From the NCBI GenBank assembly GCA_036676355.1, contig JAKFDA010000063.1:1-64000 (forward strand): a DNA stretch of 64,000 nt, read 5' to 3'. The position numbers and the translations under genes were made by a program. Origin of the DNA: ZC4RG42 sp036676355 (GTDB lineage: Bacteria; Pseudomonadota; Gammaproteobacteria; Burkholderiales; SG8-39). The notes beneath the pieces were generated by a model. That model did not search any database. It saw only the letters and a list, made by a program, of their open reading frames with translations, and had not been told where the DNA came from. Of this stretch, positions 53,441-60,235 are shown one piece after another. The stretch's first letter is position 1, and each line of letters opens with the position of its first letter.

Positions 53441-54211
53441 ATGTGCGGGACACACTGTCCGTATGACGCGTTTGACCAGGATCAAGAGCCGGTTCATGAC
53501 GACAGGCATGATCGCCGCATGAGCAGGCACGACACTCCATCGCTGCTGCGGCAGTTGCCTCTGCTGGCGGCGTTGTCCGATTCCGAAATACAGCGGATCG
53601 CGGCGGCTACCGCACAATTGCGCGCCGTTCCCGGCACTCGCTTGTTCCGTCGCGGCGATACGTGCATGGGCTTCCACATTGTCGTACAAGGACGCGTGAA
53701 GCTCGTACTGGAAACCAGCGACGGCGCCGAGAAGGTCATGGAAATCGTCGGTCCGGGGCAAAGCTTCGGCGAAGCTGTGATGTTTCTGCAGAAGCCGTAT
53801 GTGGTATCGGCCGAAGTGCTCGAGCCGTCCCTGTTGCTGCACGTCGGCAAGGGCGCAGTGCTGACCGAACTGGACGGTAATCCGGATTTCGCCCGCCGCA
53901 TGCTGGCGGGATTATCGATGCGCCTGCACCGTCTGGTCGGCGATCTCGAAGCGTTCACCCTGCGCGACGGCACGCACCGCGTCGCCAGCTATCTGCTCGG
54001 CGCGAAAGAGGGTGGGATGACGGATGCCGGCAGTTTCGATGTCCGCCTGCCGGTCAGCAAGGGTGTACTGGCGTCCCGCCTCAACATCACACGCGAGCAT
54101 TTCTCGCGCATCCTGAACGAGCTTTCGACCGCCGGATTGGTGCATGTCAAGGGACCGGTCATTCGCGTGCTCGACGCGGTGAAACTGCAGCGTCACGTCA
54201 ACGCCGGCTAG
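53441..54211 (+). CDS. Second Crp/Fnr-family transcriptional regulator
   Basis: A 256-residue protein (or 230 from the ATG at 53519). A cyclic-nucleotide-like sensor domain (about residues 35-150, GDTCMGFHIVVQGRVKLVLE and GEAVMFLQKPYVV) and a winged HTH (RLNITREHFSRILNELSTAGL) with the E..SR pattern of FNR-like DNA recognition. The FNR cluster Cys are absent, so it resembles Dnr-type regulators. The 53441 start has GCGAGGG 7 nt upstream and adds MCGTHCPYD with two Cys; the 53519 start gives a standard length but has no good ribosome-binding site. An FNR box lies between the two. Confidence 0.85.
   Translation: MCGTHCPYDAFDQDQEPVHDDRHDRRMSRHDTPSLLRQLPLLAALSDSEIQRIAAATAQLRAVPGTRLFRRGDTCMGFHIVVQGRVKLVLETSDGAEKVMEIVGPGQSFGEAVMFLQKPYVVSAEVLEPSLLLHVGKGAVLTELDGNPDFARRMLAGLSMRLHRLVGDLEAFTLRDGTHRVASYLLGAKEGGMTDAGSFDVRLPVSKGVLASRLNITREHFSRILNELSTAGLVHVKGPVIRVLDAVKLQRHVNAG
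53472..53485. promoter_or_regulatory. FNR box at the start of the second Crp/Fnr gene
   Basis: TTGAC-CAGG-ATCAA matches 9 of 10 FNR positions. CATGAT at 53507-53512 sits at the same distance from its centre as the -10 in the ccoN promoter. If used, transcription would begin near 53520, at the internal ATG. Confidence 0.5.
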
Positions 54212-54508
54212 CCCGCGGATCAGGGCGCCGATGGCCGGTGCCTGAGCAGCAAAAATAATTGCTGCGTCGTTCCAAACGGCGTTTCGTGCGATTCGTTCGA
54301 TCAGGCGGCGCGCTCGGCCGAGGTATTGAGGGAATGAGATACCGCCCGCTCGTGCCAGATATCGAAGTGCGCTTCAAGCGGCGCGCAGCATCTCTCCCAT
54401 AATCCAGTTTATTGGCATCCTCTCCTTTCCGGCTGCATTGAATTCCCGCCATATGGACGCATGGCGGACGACATGCCGCTAGTTCTCGGCGCGTGAAACG
54501 AGGCGTCA
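54212..54508. other. Non-coding gap after the Crp/Fnr gene
   Basis: About 300 nt without a supported gene. A 7-bp hairpin GCAGCAA / TTGCTGC with an A-rich loop lies just after the regulator gene (near 54246-54265) and might end its transcript. Nothing else was recognised. Confidence 0.5.
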
Positions 54509-54534
54509 TAAAGAAAGGGCGCCCGAAAGCGCCC
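54509..54534 (-). terminator. Terminator of the third universal stress protein gene
   Basis: On the minus strand GGGCGC - TTTCGG - GCGCCC is followed by TTTCTTTAT. It lies 28 nt after the stop codon of the minus-strand stress-protein gene. Confidence 0.75.
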
Positions 54535-54561
54535 AATACCCTAGGAGAGGGTGGAAAAAGA

Positions 54562-55068
54562 CTATTCGTTCGCGAGCCAGAAGATGGTGAGGCCCAAGCC
54601 CAGACCCGCCTGCAGGCCGAAGCGTTCGAAGAGGCCGACCTCGCCTCCGCGAACGACATCGACAGGAACGGTCGATTTCTCGATCAGGCCATCAGCAATA
54701 GATTCCCTGAACAGGCGAACCGCGCTACGAACCGGCGAAGTGCCAATCACGATCTGATCGACTCCGGCCTCGGTCGCGTATGCCGTAACGCTCGGGACGA
54801 TGCGCCCGCGCAGCATATGGACGGAGCACCGCAGGCCGGCCGCTTCGACGCGCCGCTGTGCTTCTCCAAGCGCGAACTTGGCGCGCTCTACGCGCATCTT
54901 TTCGGTCTGCCCGTGGGACAGAAAACGTGAAACGTGGACCGGCAAAAGCGGCTGTACATTGACCAACTGAACGATGGCGTCGCCATTTGCCCTTGCCGTT
55001 CTGATCGCTTCATCGACCGCTTTGAGCGAGCATGCCGAACCATTTACGGGGACGAGGATTTTTAACAT
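54562..55068 (-). CDS. Universal stress protein lacking the ATP-binding motif
   Basis: A 168-residue UspA-like protein starting MLKILVPVNGSACSLKAVDE with AAGGAG 6 nt upstream. Where the other two copies have G-x2-G-x9-G-S, this one reads GTSPVRSAVRLFRESIADGL, so nucleotide binding is probably lost. The C-terminal 25 residues (GLFERFGLQAGLGLGLTIFWLA) are hydrophobic and could be a membrane anchor. It lies downstream of the TerC gene on the same strand, with 83 nt between. Confidence 0.85.
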   Translation of the reverse strand: MLKILVPVNGSACSLKAVDEAIRTARANGDAIVQLVNVQPLLPVHVSRFLSHGQTEKMRVERAKFALGEAQRRVEAAGLRCSVHMLRGRIVPSVTAYATEAGVDQIVIGTSPVRSAVRLFRESIADGLIEKSTVPVDVVRGGEVGLFERFGLQAGLGLGLTIFWLANE

Positions 55069-55151
55069 GAAGGTCTCCTTGCGCTATGCAGCGGGAAGTA
55101 ATTTGGAATTGATGGCTGCGATTTCAAACAATGCAGCCAGCGCGGAATGGC

Positions 55152-55853
55152 TCATTCAAAGCTTTCGGAAATGTTGTGTGCGACTTGCGTGTGGCGTCGG
55201 TTGTACAGATAACCGAGACCTACTACACCGCCCACGATCAACACATAGATCGCGGTCGTCACCGCATCGTTGCCTGCCAGATATTCCTTAACGAATGGTT
55301 CCCCGGTGATCATCTTTGCCGCAGTCCATGCGAGGACCGCCGCGCCGATATAGATAATTGCCGGAAAGCGTTCCATCCACTTCAATACCAGTTGCGAGCC
55401 GAAGACGATGATCGGAATGCTGATCAACAGGCCGATCACGACCAACAGGAAGCTGCCGTGCGCGGCGCCGGCCACGCCGAGCACGTTATCGATACCCATA
55501 ACCGCGTCGGCGATCACGATGGTCTTTATCGCCCCCCAGAAATTGGCGGCCGGCTTGACGTCGTGACCATCGTCGTTTGCGGGCGCAACCAGCTTCCATG
55601 CGATCCATACGAGCAGCACGCCCCCCGCCAGCATGAGACCGGGAATATCGAGCAGCCATACGACGAAGAGCGTCATCGTGGAACGCAGAACGACTGCGCC
55701 GACTGTGCCCCAGACGATTGCTTTTGTTCTTAAGTTCTTTGGCAGGCTGCGTGCGGCAAGGGCGATGACGATGGCGTTATCACCGGCCAATACAAGATCG
55801 ATGAGAACAATGGCGGCAAGCGCCGAGAAGAACTCCATAGTGAATAGATCCAT
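55152..55853 (-). CDS. TerC-family integral membrane protein (Alx/YjbE type, manganese-linked)
   Basis: A 233-residue protein with about seven membrane helices. Two acidic repeats characteristic of TerC transporters are present: VLAGDNAIVIALAAR and AVMGIDNVLGVAGA. Family members export manganese or metalate exported enzymes. The manganese-type riboswitch just upstream on the same strand supports a role in manganese homeostasis. I chose the ATG at 55853 (MDLFTMEFFSAL); an in-frame ATG at 55865 is an alternative. Confidence 0.9.
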   Translation of the reverse strand: MDLFTMEFFSALAAIVLIDLVLAGDNAIVIALAARSLPKNLRTKAIVWGTVGAVVLRSTMTLFVVWLLDIPGLMLAGGVLLVWIAWKLVAPANDDGHDVKPAANFWGAIKTIVIADAVMGIDNVLGVAGAAHGSFLLVVIGLLISIPIIVFGSQLVLKWMERFPAIIYIGAAVLAWTAAKMITGEPFVKEYLAGNDAVTTAIYVLIVGGVVGLGYLYNRRHTQVAHNISESFE

Positions 55854-55909
55854 AGCTTCTTTCATTCGGCGGATAGACGACGTCGCAACCGAATTCGACG
55901 AGGTCCGCA

Positions 55910-56030
55910 ACCTTTGCCGAATCCGGCAAAGGTCTCGCTCTCGCTTGCGTCCGCGGCGGATGACCGGAGATTTGCATCTCGCGATGACGATCATCACGCA
56001 GGAATTGCTTCCTGGAGCTACTCCCCCTTG
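55910..56030 (-). ncRNA. yybP-ykoY manganese riboswitch upstream of the TerC gene
   Basis: Read on the minus strand, the aptamer begins CAAGGGGGAGTAGC at 56030 and ends GAGCGAGACCTTTG at 55927. The two conserved internal loops (GGGGAGUAGC and GCGAGACC) and a central GTCATC segment are present. P1 forms between CAAGGG and CCTTTG. Immediately downstream, ACCTTTGCCG-GATT-CGGCAAAGGT makes a perfect 10-bp hairpin (55933-55910) that uses the same CCTTTG strand. The two folds are mutually exclusive, an expression platform. Mn2+ binding should favour P1 and gene expression. Confidence 0.88.
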
Positions 56031-56204
56031 TGGGTCACCGAACCAATAACGTGTTCGGGTTGCGCACATCGTGCAGTACGGCGAACGGTAAGAGAAACGG
56101 AGCTTCGCAATGAAATCATTGTGATACGCAATGCTGCTGCGCCTTCGGCTGCGTAGACTTCCATGTACGGCGCCGTCGCGCGCTATACTCGACGTGCAGT
56201 TCCC

Positions 56205-56342
56205 CAAAGGGGAGTAGCGTAAGTAGCAGGGTCGTCATCCCGGCGACGCGATCTGATCGCCCGGCCCTGCTCTGCAGCGATGAGTGTTCTTCATCCTGCA
56301 AGCGAGACCTTTGCGAGCTTGGCCAGGCAGGTCAGAGCTCGT
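56205..56342 (+). ncRNA. yybP-ykoY manganese riboswitch upstream of a LysR-family gene
   Basis: On the plus strand the aptamer runs from CAAAGGGGAGTAGC (56205) to AAGCGAGACCTTTG (56313), with P1 CAAAGG/CCTTTG and a central GTCGTCATC. A 12-bp hairpin follows at once (GCGAGCT-TGGCC / GGTCA-G-AGCTCGT, 56313-56342) and shares the last base of P1. A -10 hexamer TATACT at 56184-56189 lies upstream; no clear -35. The next plus-strand gene is a LysR-type regulator at 56401. The aptamer is head-to-head with the TerC riboswitch. Confidence 0.85.
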
Positions 56343-56400
56343 TTGAAACGTCTGAGTCCATTGGTCGTTTTTCGCTTGCAGTGTTGTTGGAGGAGCATTG

Positions 56401-57366
56401 ATGCTTGATCGTCGCTTACGGCGTTACATCCGAAACGGCACGTTGACGCAGTTGACCGCCTTCGAAGCTGTGGTGCAACTCGGCAGTTTCACTCGCGCTG
56501 CGGACGCGCTGCACATGGCGCAACCCACCGTCTCGCTGTTGGTCAAAAAGCTCGGCGAAACGCTGGGCGTGCCGCTCTTCAAGTCCACATCGCGAGAAAT
56601 ACGGCTGACGCCCGCGGGCGAGGAGGCCTATCGTTTCTGCCAGGAATTCTTCCGTTCCTTTGCCACTTTCGATGATCGCCTGATCGAGTTAAGGCTCGCG
56701 ACGACATGTGCGCTGCGAATCGCGCTCTGCACCGGCGCAGAGTCGACCATCCCCGCCATGCTTTGCGGTTTCTGCAAGCAGTATCCGGATATGAAACTCA
56801 ACCTGTCCGTGGCGAACCGGGCACATCTGCTCGACCGACTGGCGATGGGGACGGACGATTTTTATATTTTCGGTGTGCCGCCTGACGATGTGGACGTGCG
56901 CATGCATCCCTTGTGCACGGACGAATTCAATATCTACACATCGGTCGCGCATCCCTTCACGCGTAGAACAAAACTCAGTCTGGCCGAAATCGCGCGCGAA
57001 CCGTTGCTCATGCGCGAGCCCGGTTCTCGGGCGCGGCAAGTCGCCGACGCACTGTTCGCCGACTATGGCTGCCGTCCGAACATCCGCATGGAAATGGACA
57101 ACAACGACGCGATCAAGTGCGCGGTTGCGGCAGGCTTCGGCATAGCGCTGTTGTCGCAGCATGCGGTCGGCCCGAATCCGCGTCATGAGGCACTGACGTG
57201 TCTGCGGGTCGATGGACTACCTGTGCGACATCAATGGCAATTGGTGTATCGGCCTGACAAGAACCTTTCCGGGACCGAGCAAAAACTGGTCGACGAACTT
57301 TGCCGACAGACGATCGCATCGTCCCGCAACGCTCGCGTAGCGATCGAGGAAACAGCGAATGCATGA
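56401..57366 (+). CDS. LysR-type transcriptional regulator
   Basis: A 321-residue LTTR. The N-terminal winged HTH (LTQLTAFEAVVQLGSFTRAADALHMAQPTVSLLVKKLGETLG) and the LysR substrate-binding domain are complete, with resemblance to the CbbR-like branch. GGAGGAG lies 5 nt before the ATG at 56401. It is preceded by a manganese-type riboswitch and is divergent from the TerC gene, so it may regulate that gene or itself be under manganese control. Effector and targets are unknown. Confidence 0.88.
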   Translation: MLDRRLRRYIRNGTLTQLTAFEAVVQLGSFTRAADALHMAQPTVSLLVKKLGETLGVPLFKSTSREIRLTPAGEEAYRFCQEFFRSFATFDDRLIELRLATTCALRIALCTGAESTIPAMLCGFCKQYPDMKLNLSVANRAHLLDRLAMGTDDFYIFGVPPDDVDVRMHPLCTDEFNIYTSVAHPFTRRTKLSLAEIAREPLLMREPGSRARQVADALFADYGCRPNIRMEMDNNDAIKCAVAAGFGIALLSQHAVGPNPRHEALTCLRVDGLPVRHQWQLVYRPDKNLSGTEQKLVDELCRQTIASSRNARVAIEETANA

Positions 57367-57821
57367 CCGAGCCGCCGTAAACCGCAGGGCACAAAAGAGG
57401 GTCGCACATTCGCTCATGCGGCGCGGTTGGAGGCGTTCATGCGTACACGGCAGCGACAGAATAAATTCCGAAATGACGGGCGCTGAAGCGGGCATTTTGA
57501 GCAGCCCGTCTCGGTTTCGCCGAATTGTGCATCTCTGACTCTAAGCGAGCTCTGATCAAGGGTTTTTGATGAATGTTGCCGCAAGGTCGGGGCTGTCAAG
57601 GCGTTGCTCTGCTTTGTCCTCGCTCGTACGGCCATGTGCCGGCGCGTGGAGCAGGGGCCCCTTCAGGGGATGCGACCGCAAAGGCACATGAAGGAACGCG
57701 AACGAATCGGCACATTCACAGCCCGCTGCGAGGTCGCATCCATCGATGAAGCCGATGGAGCCTGCTCCGCCCGTCGCGGTCCCGCACTCGCGACCATCCT
57801 CGGTAGTTATTCGGACATTCC
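57367..57821. other. 455-nt gap without a recognisable gene
   Basis: The gap lies between the LysR gene and arsC. Short open frames exist on both strands but none shows a family signature, and their residue composition looks random. ATCAA-6 nt-TTGAT occurs near 57556-57571 but is not an FNR box. It could be a decayed gene at the edge of the metal-resistance block. Confidence 0.4.
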
Positions 57822-58199
57822 CTAAGCTTTCCGCGATTCCGGAAGAATATCGAGGACGGTCTCCGAAGGGCGGCATAGCTTGGTACCGAGCGGCGTTACG
57901 ACGATCGGTCGATTCATCAGGATCGGGTGCGCGACCATGAAGTCGAGCAACTGGTCGTCGGTCCATTTCGAGTTATCCAGATCGAGTTCATCGTAAGGCG
58001 TGCCCTTGCGGCGCAGCACTTCGCGCACCGGGACGCCCATCGCGGCGATCAATTCGACCAGCTTCTCGCGACCCGGCGGCGTCTTGAGGTATTCGATGAC
58101 CCGCGGTTCGGTACCGCTGCTGCGGATTAATGCCAGCGCATTACGCGACGTGCCGCAGTCTGGGTTGTGATAGATGGTGATGGAAGCGTCGGCTTTCAT
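57822..58199 (-). CDS. arsC: Arsenate reductase (glutaredoxin-coupled ArsC)
   Basis: A 125-residue ArsC of the plasmid R773 type that reduces arsenate to arsenite with glutathione and glutaredoxin. The catalytic Cys15 is in YHNPDCGTSRNAL, and the arsenate-binding Arg region is LMNRPIVVTPLGTKLCRP. It lies 30 nt downstream of the Acr3 gene and is the last gene of the operon. It is slightly shorter than R773 ArsC (141 residues) but complete. Confidence 0.93.
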   Translation of the reverse strand: MKADASITIYHNPDCGTSRNALALIRSSGTEPRVIEYLKTPPGREKLVELIAAMGVPVREVLRRKGTPYDELDLDNSKWTDDQLLDFMVAHPILMNRPIVVTPLGTKLCRPSETVLDILPESRKA

Positions 58200-58229
58200 A
58201 ACTGCCTTTCGAAATCGTTACAGGCCCAT

Positions 58230-59288
58230 TCAAACGCGTTCGTACCAGCCTTGAGTGCCGTTTACGACGCGCACTATAAGCAGCATCACCGGCACTTCGA
58301 TCAACACGCCGACGACCGTTGCCAGTGCCGCGCCGGAACTTAAGCCGAACAGGCTGATCGCCGCGGCGACCGCCAGCTCGAAAAAATTACTCGCGCCGAT
58401 CAGGCAGGAGGGTCCGGCTATGCAGTGCGCGACACCGAGTTTGCGATTCAGCCAGTAGGCCAGTCCGGAATTGAGCAGAACCTGTATCAGGATCGGCACG
58501 GCCAGCAATGCAATGACCAACGGCTGCGCGATGATGGCCTCGCCCTGGAATGCGAACAGCAGTACCAGCGTCGCGAGCAGCGCCGCAATGGACACCGGTC
58601 CGAGCGCGCCGACGACTGACTCGAAGTGCGCGATACCTCTGCGCAACAGTCGCCTGCGCCATACTTGCCCGATGATCACGGGCACCACGATGTACAGGCC
58701 GACCGACGTGAGCAGCGTATCCCACGGCACGGCGATGGACGAAAGGCCGAGCAACAACGCCACGATGGGCGCAAAGGCAACGATCATGATGGCGTCGTTC
58801 AGCGCGACCTGCGATAGCGTGAAGTACGGATCGCCCCTGCATAACTGGCTCCAGACGAAAACCATCGCCGTGCAGGGCGCGGCGGCCAGCAGAATCAGGC
58901 CGGCGACGTAGCTGTCGAGTTGCTCGGCCGGCAGCAACGGCGCGAATACGTGCCGAATGAAAATCCAGCCGAGCAACGCCATCGAGAACGGCTTGACCGC
59001 CCAGTTGATGAAGAGCGTTACGCCGATGCCGCGCCAATGGGATTTCACCTGTCCCAACGCGCCGAAGTCGATCTTCAGCAACATCGGAATGATCATCGCC
59101 CAGATCAGCACGCCGATCGGCAGGTTGACGTGCGCGAACTCCAGATCGCCGATCGCCTGGACCGGCGCGGGAAACAGTTGCCCCAGCACTATGCCTGCGA
59201 CGATGCACAGTGCGACCCAGATGCTCAGATATTTTTCAAAGAAGCCGATGGCCGGTGCAGCCGGGCGCCCGAGCGTCAGTTCAGTCAT
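58230..59288 (-). CDS. acr3: Arsenite efflux transporter, Acr3 family
   Basis: A 352-residue membrane protein with ten helices that exports arsenite. The conserved Cys in LAAAPCTAMVFVWS and Glu in the GVLIEVPVML segment are present. It begins 6 nt after the ArsI gene. The N-terminus (TLGRPAAPAIGFFEKYLSIWVALCIVAG) is typical of Acr3. Confidence 0.93.
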   Translation of the reverse strand: MTELTLGRPAAPAIGFFEKYLSIWVALCIVAGIVLGQLFPAPVQAIGDLEFAHVNLPIGVLIWAMIIPMLLKIDFGALGQVKSHWRGIGVTLFINWAVKPFSMALLGWIFIRHVFAPLLPAEQLDSYVAGLILLAAAPCTAMVFVWSQLCRGDPYFTLSQVALNDAIMIVAFAPIVALLLGLSSIAVPWDTLLTSVGLYIVVPVIIGQVWRRRLLRRGIAHFESVVGALGPVSIAALLATLVLLFAFQGEAIIAQPLVIALLAVPILIQVLLNSGLAYWLNRKLGVAHCIAGPSCLIGASNFFELAVAAAISLFGLSSGAALATVVGVLIEVPVMLLIVRVVNGTQGWYERV

Positions 59289-59294
59289 CGTTGC

Positions 59295-59747
59295 TCAACC
59301 GCAACACTTCGGCGCACAGCATGCGGCAGCGGTTTGTGACGCGTCTTCCGCTTCAGGCATCGATGCGGAATTTTGCTTGAAGGTCGGGATGCTGCCCAGG
59401 CTGCGAAAGGTTTCCCACGCAATTCCGGTCGGATCCTGCACCCAGTATTTGTCCGATTTCGCGTAACAGCAGGTTGTGCCGGGCTCCGCAATGATCGCTT
59501 TGCCCGCCTGCTGCAGTTGAGCGTGCACGGCTTCGAGGCCGGCTTCGTCATCGACCTGAAAGCCGAGGTGATCGATCCCCGCTTCGCCGCCGCGTGCGGA
59601 TATCGCGAAATTGACGCGCGGGTCCTCCAGCATCCACTTCGCGTAATCCGGCTTTGCGACGGTGGGCGCCTGTCCAAAGAGCGCTGAATAGAATTTCAGG
59701 CTTTGATCGAGGTGGTCGACCGAAATATGTACATGGAATCGTTTCAT
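59295..59747 (-). CDS. arsI: ArsI/CadI-type dioxygenase (C-As lyase)
   Basis: A 150-residue vicinal oxygen chelate protein. It starts MKRFHVHISVDHLDQSLKFY, with metal-ligand candidates in the N-terminal His cluster, His60 (GIDHLGFQVD) and Glu112 (IAWETFRSL). The trivalent-arsenic site of ArsI proteins is the Cys pair C93-C94 in TTCCYAKSDKYW. These enzymes cleave the carbon-arsenic bond of methylarsenite and related organoarsenicals. A Cys-rich tail (CCAPKCCG) is also present. The start overlaps arsR by 4 nt. Confidence 0.85.
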   Translation of the reverse strand: MKRFHVHISVDHLDQSLKFYSALFGQAPTVAKPDYAKWMLEDPRVNFAISARGGEAGIDHLGFQVDDEAGLEAVHAQLQQAGKAIIAEPGTTCCYAKSDKYWVQDPTGIAWETFRSLGSIPTFKQNSASMPEAEDASQTAAACCAPKCCG

Positions 59748-60085
59748 GCGGTTGTTCTCCGTCGTGCGGGGGAGGCGGCGCGTGAAGTGGCGCTGCATGG
59801 TTCGCCGGCACAGCAGTTGGCGGTCAGATATTCCAGTAATGCGCTCATCGCTTCGTAGTTGGCCGCGTAGTAGATAAAACGCCCATCCTGGCGGGGAACA
59901 ATCAATCCCGCGTTCGCCAGTTCCTTCAGGTGAAAGGACAGCGTGGCGTTCGCCACGTCGAGGCGTTCGGCCAGCGCGCCGGCCGCCAGACCGGAAGGAC
60001 CTTGCTGAACGAGTGCGCGATAAATCGACAGCCGGGTCTCCTGTGCGAGCGCGGCGAGGGATTGGACGGCGGCTTTCATTTTCAT
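59744..60085 (-). CDS. arsR: ArsR-family arsenite-responsive repressor
   Basis: A 113-residue winged-helix repressor. The HTH lies in LAERLDVANATLSFHLKELANAGLI. The arsenite-binding Cys are near the C-terminus (Cys91, Cys92, Cys97 in NCCAGEPC). This is the arrangement of the Acidithiobacillus ferrooxidans type rather than the R773 CVC-in-helix type. I chose the ATG at 60085 because it falls just inside the palindromic operator; the frame is open farther upstream. First gene of arsR-arsI-acr3-arsC. Confidence 0.92.
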   Translation of the reverse strand: MKMKAAVQSLAALAQETRLSIYRALVQQGPSGLAAGALAERLDVANATLSFHLKELANAGLIVPRQDGRFIYYAANYEAMSALLEYLTANCCAGEPCSATSRAASPARRRTTA

Positions 60086-60127
60086 GTTTCGAATAATATC
60101 GAAACGATCGTTGAAGTCAATCGTTTC
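60086..60127 (-). promoter_or_regulatory. ars operon promoter and ArsR operator
   Basis: Minus-strand promoter TTGACT (60120-60115), 16 nt, TATTAT (60098-60093). Overlaid on it are two inverted repeats: GTTTCGA-6 nt-TCGAAAC at 60086-60105 around the -10, and GAAACGAT-11 nt-ATCGTTTC at 60101-60127 around the -35. The operator covers the whole promoter and abuts the arsR ATG, so repression by ArsR is expected. Confidence 0.75.
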
Positions 60128-60235
60128 TACCAAACGACTGAAAGAGTCCCGCGCAACGGACGCCGATGCGGACTGCGTTGCCGCGTTGCTGCAGTCGCTC
60201 TACGATGTCGAGATTCGATAACGCAGGCGACTTGA

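Noticed and set aside
56202..56212. CCCC-AAA-GGGG hairpin as a stand-alone terminator
   Set aside because: It overlaps the 5' P1 strand of the plus-strand riboswitch and no gene ends there.
57556..57571. ATCAA-6 nt-TTGAT as an FNR box
   Set aside because: The half-sites are in inverted order and the spacing is wrong for FNR.
57556..57966. 136-codon minus-strand frame overlapping arsC
   Set aside because: It overlaps arsC in another frame and has no recognisable domain.
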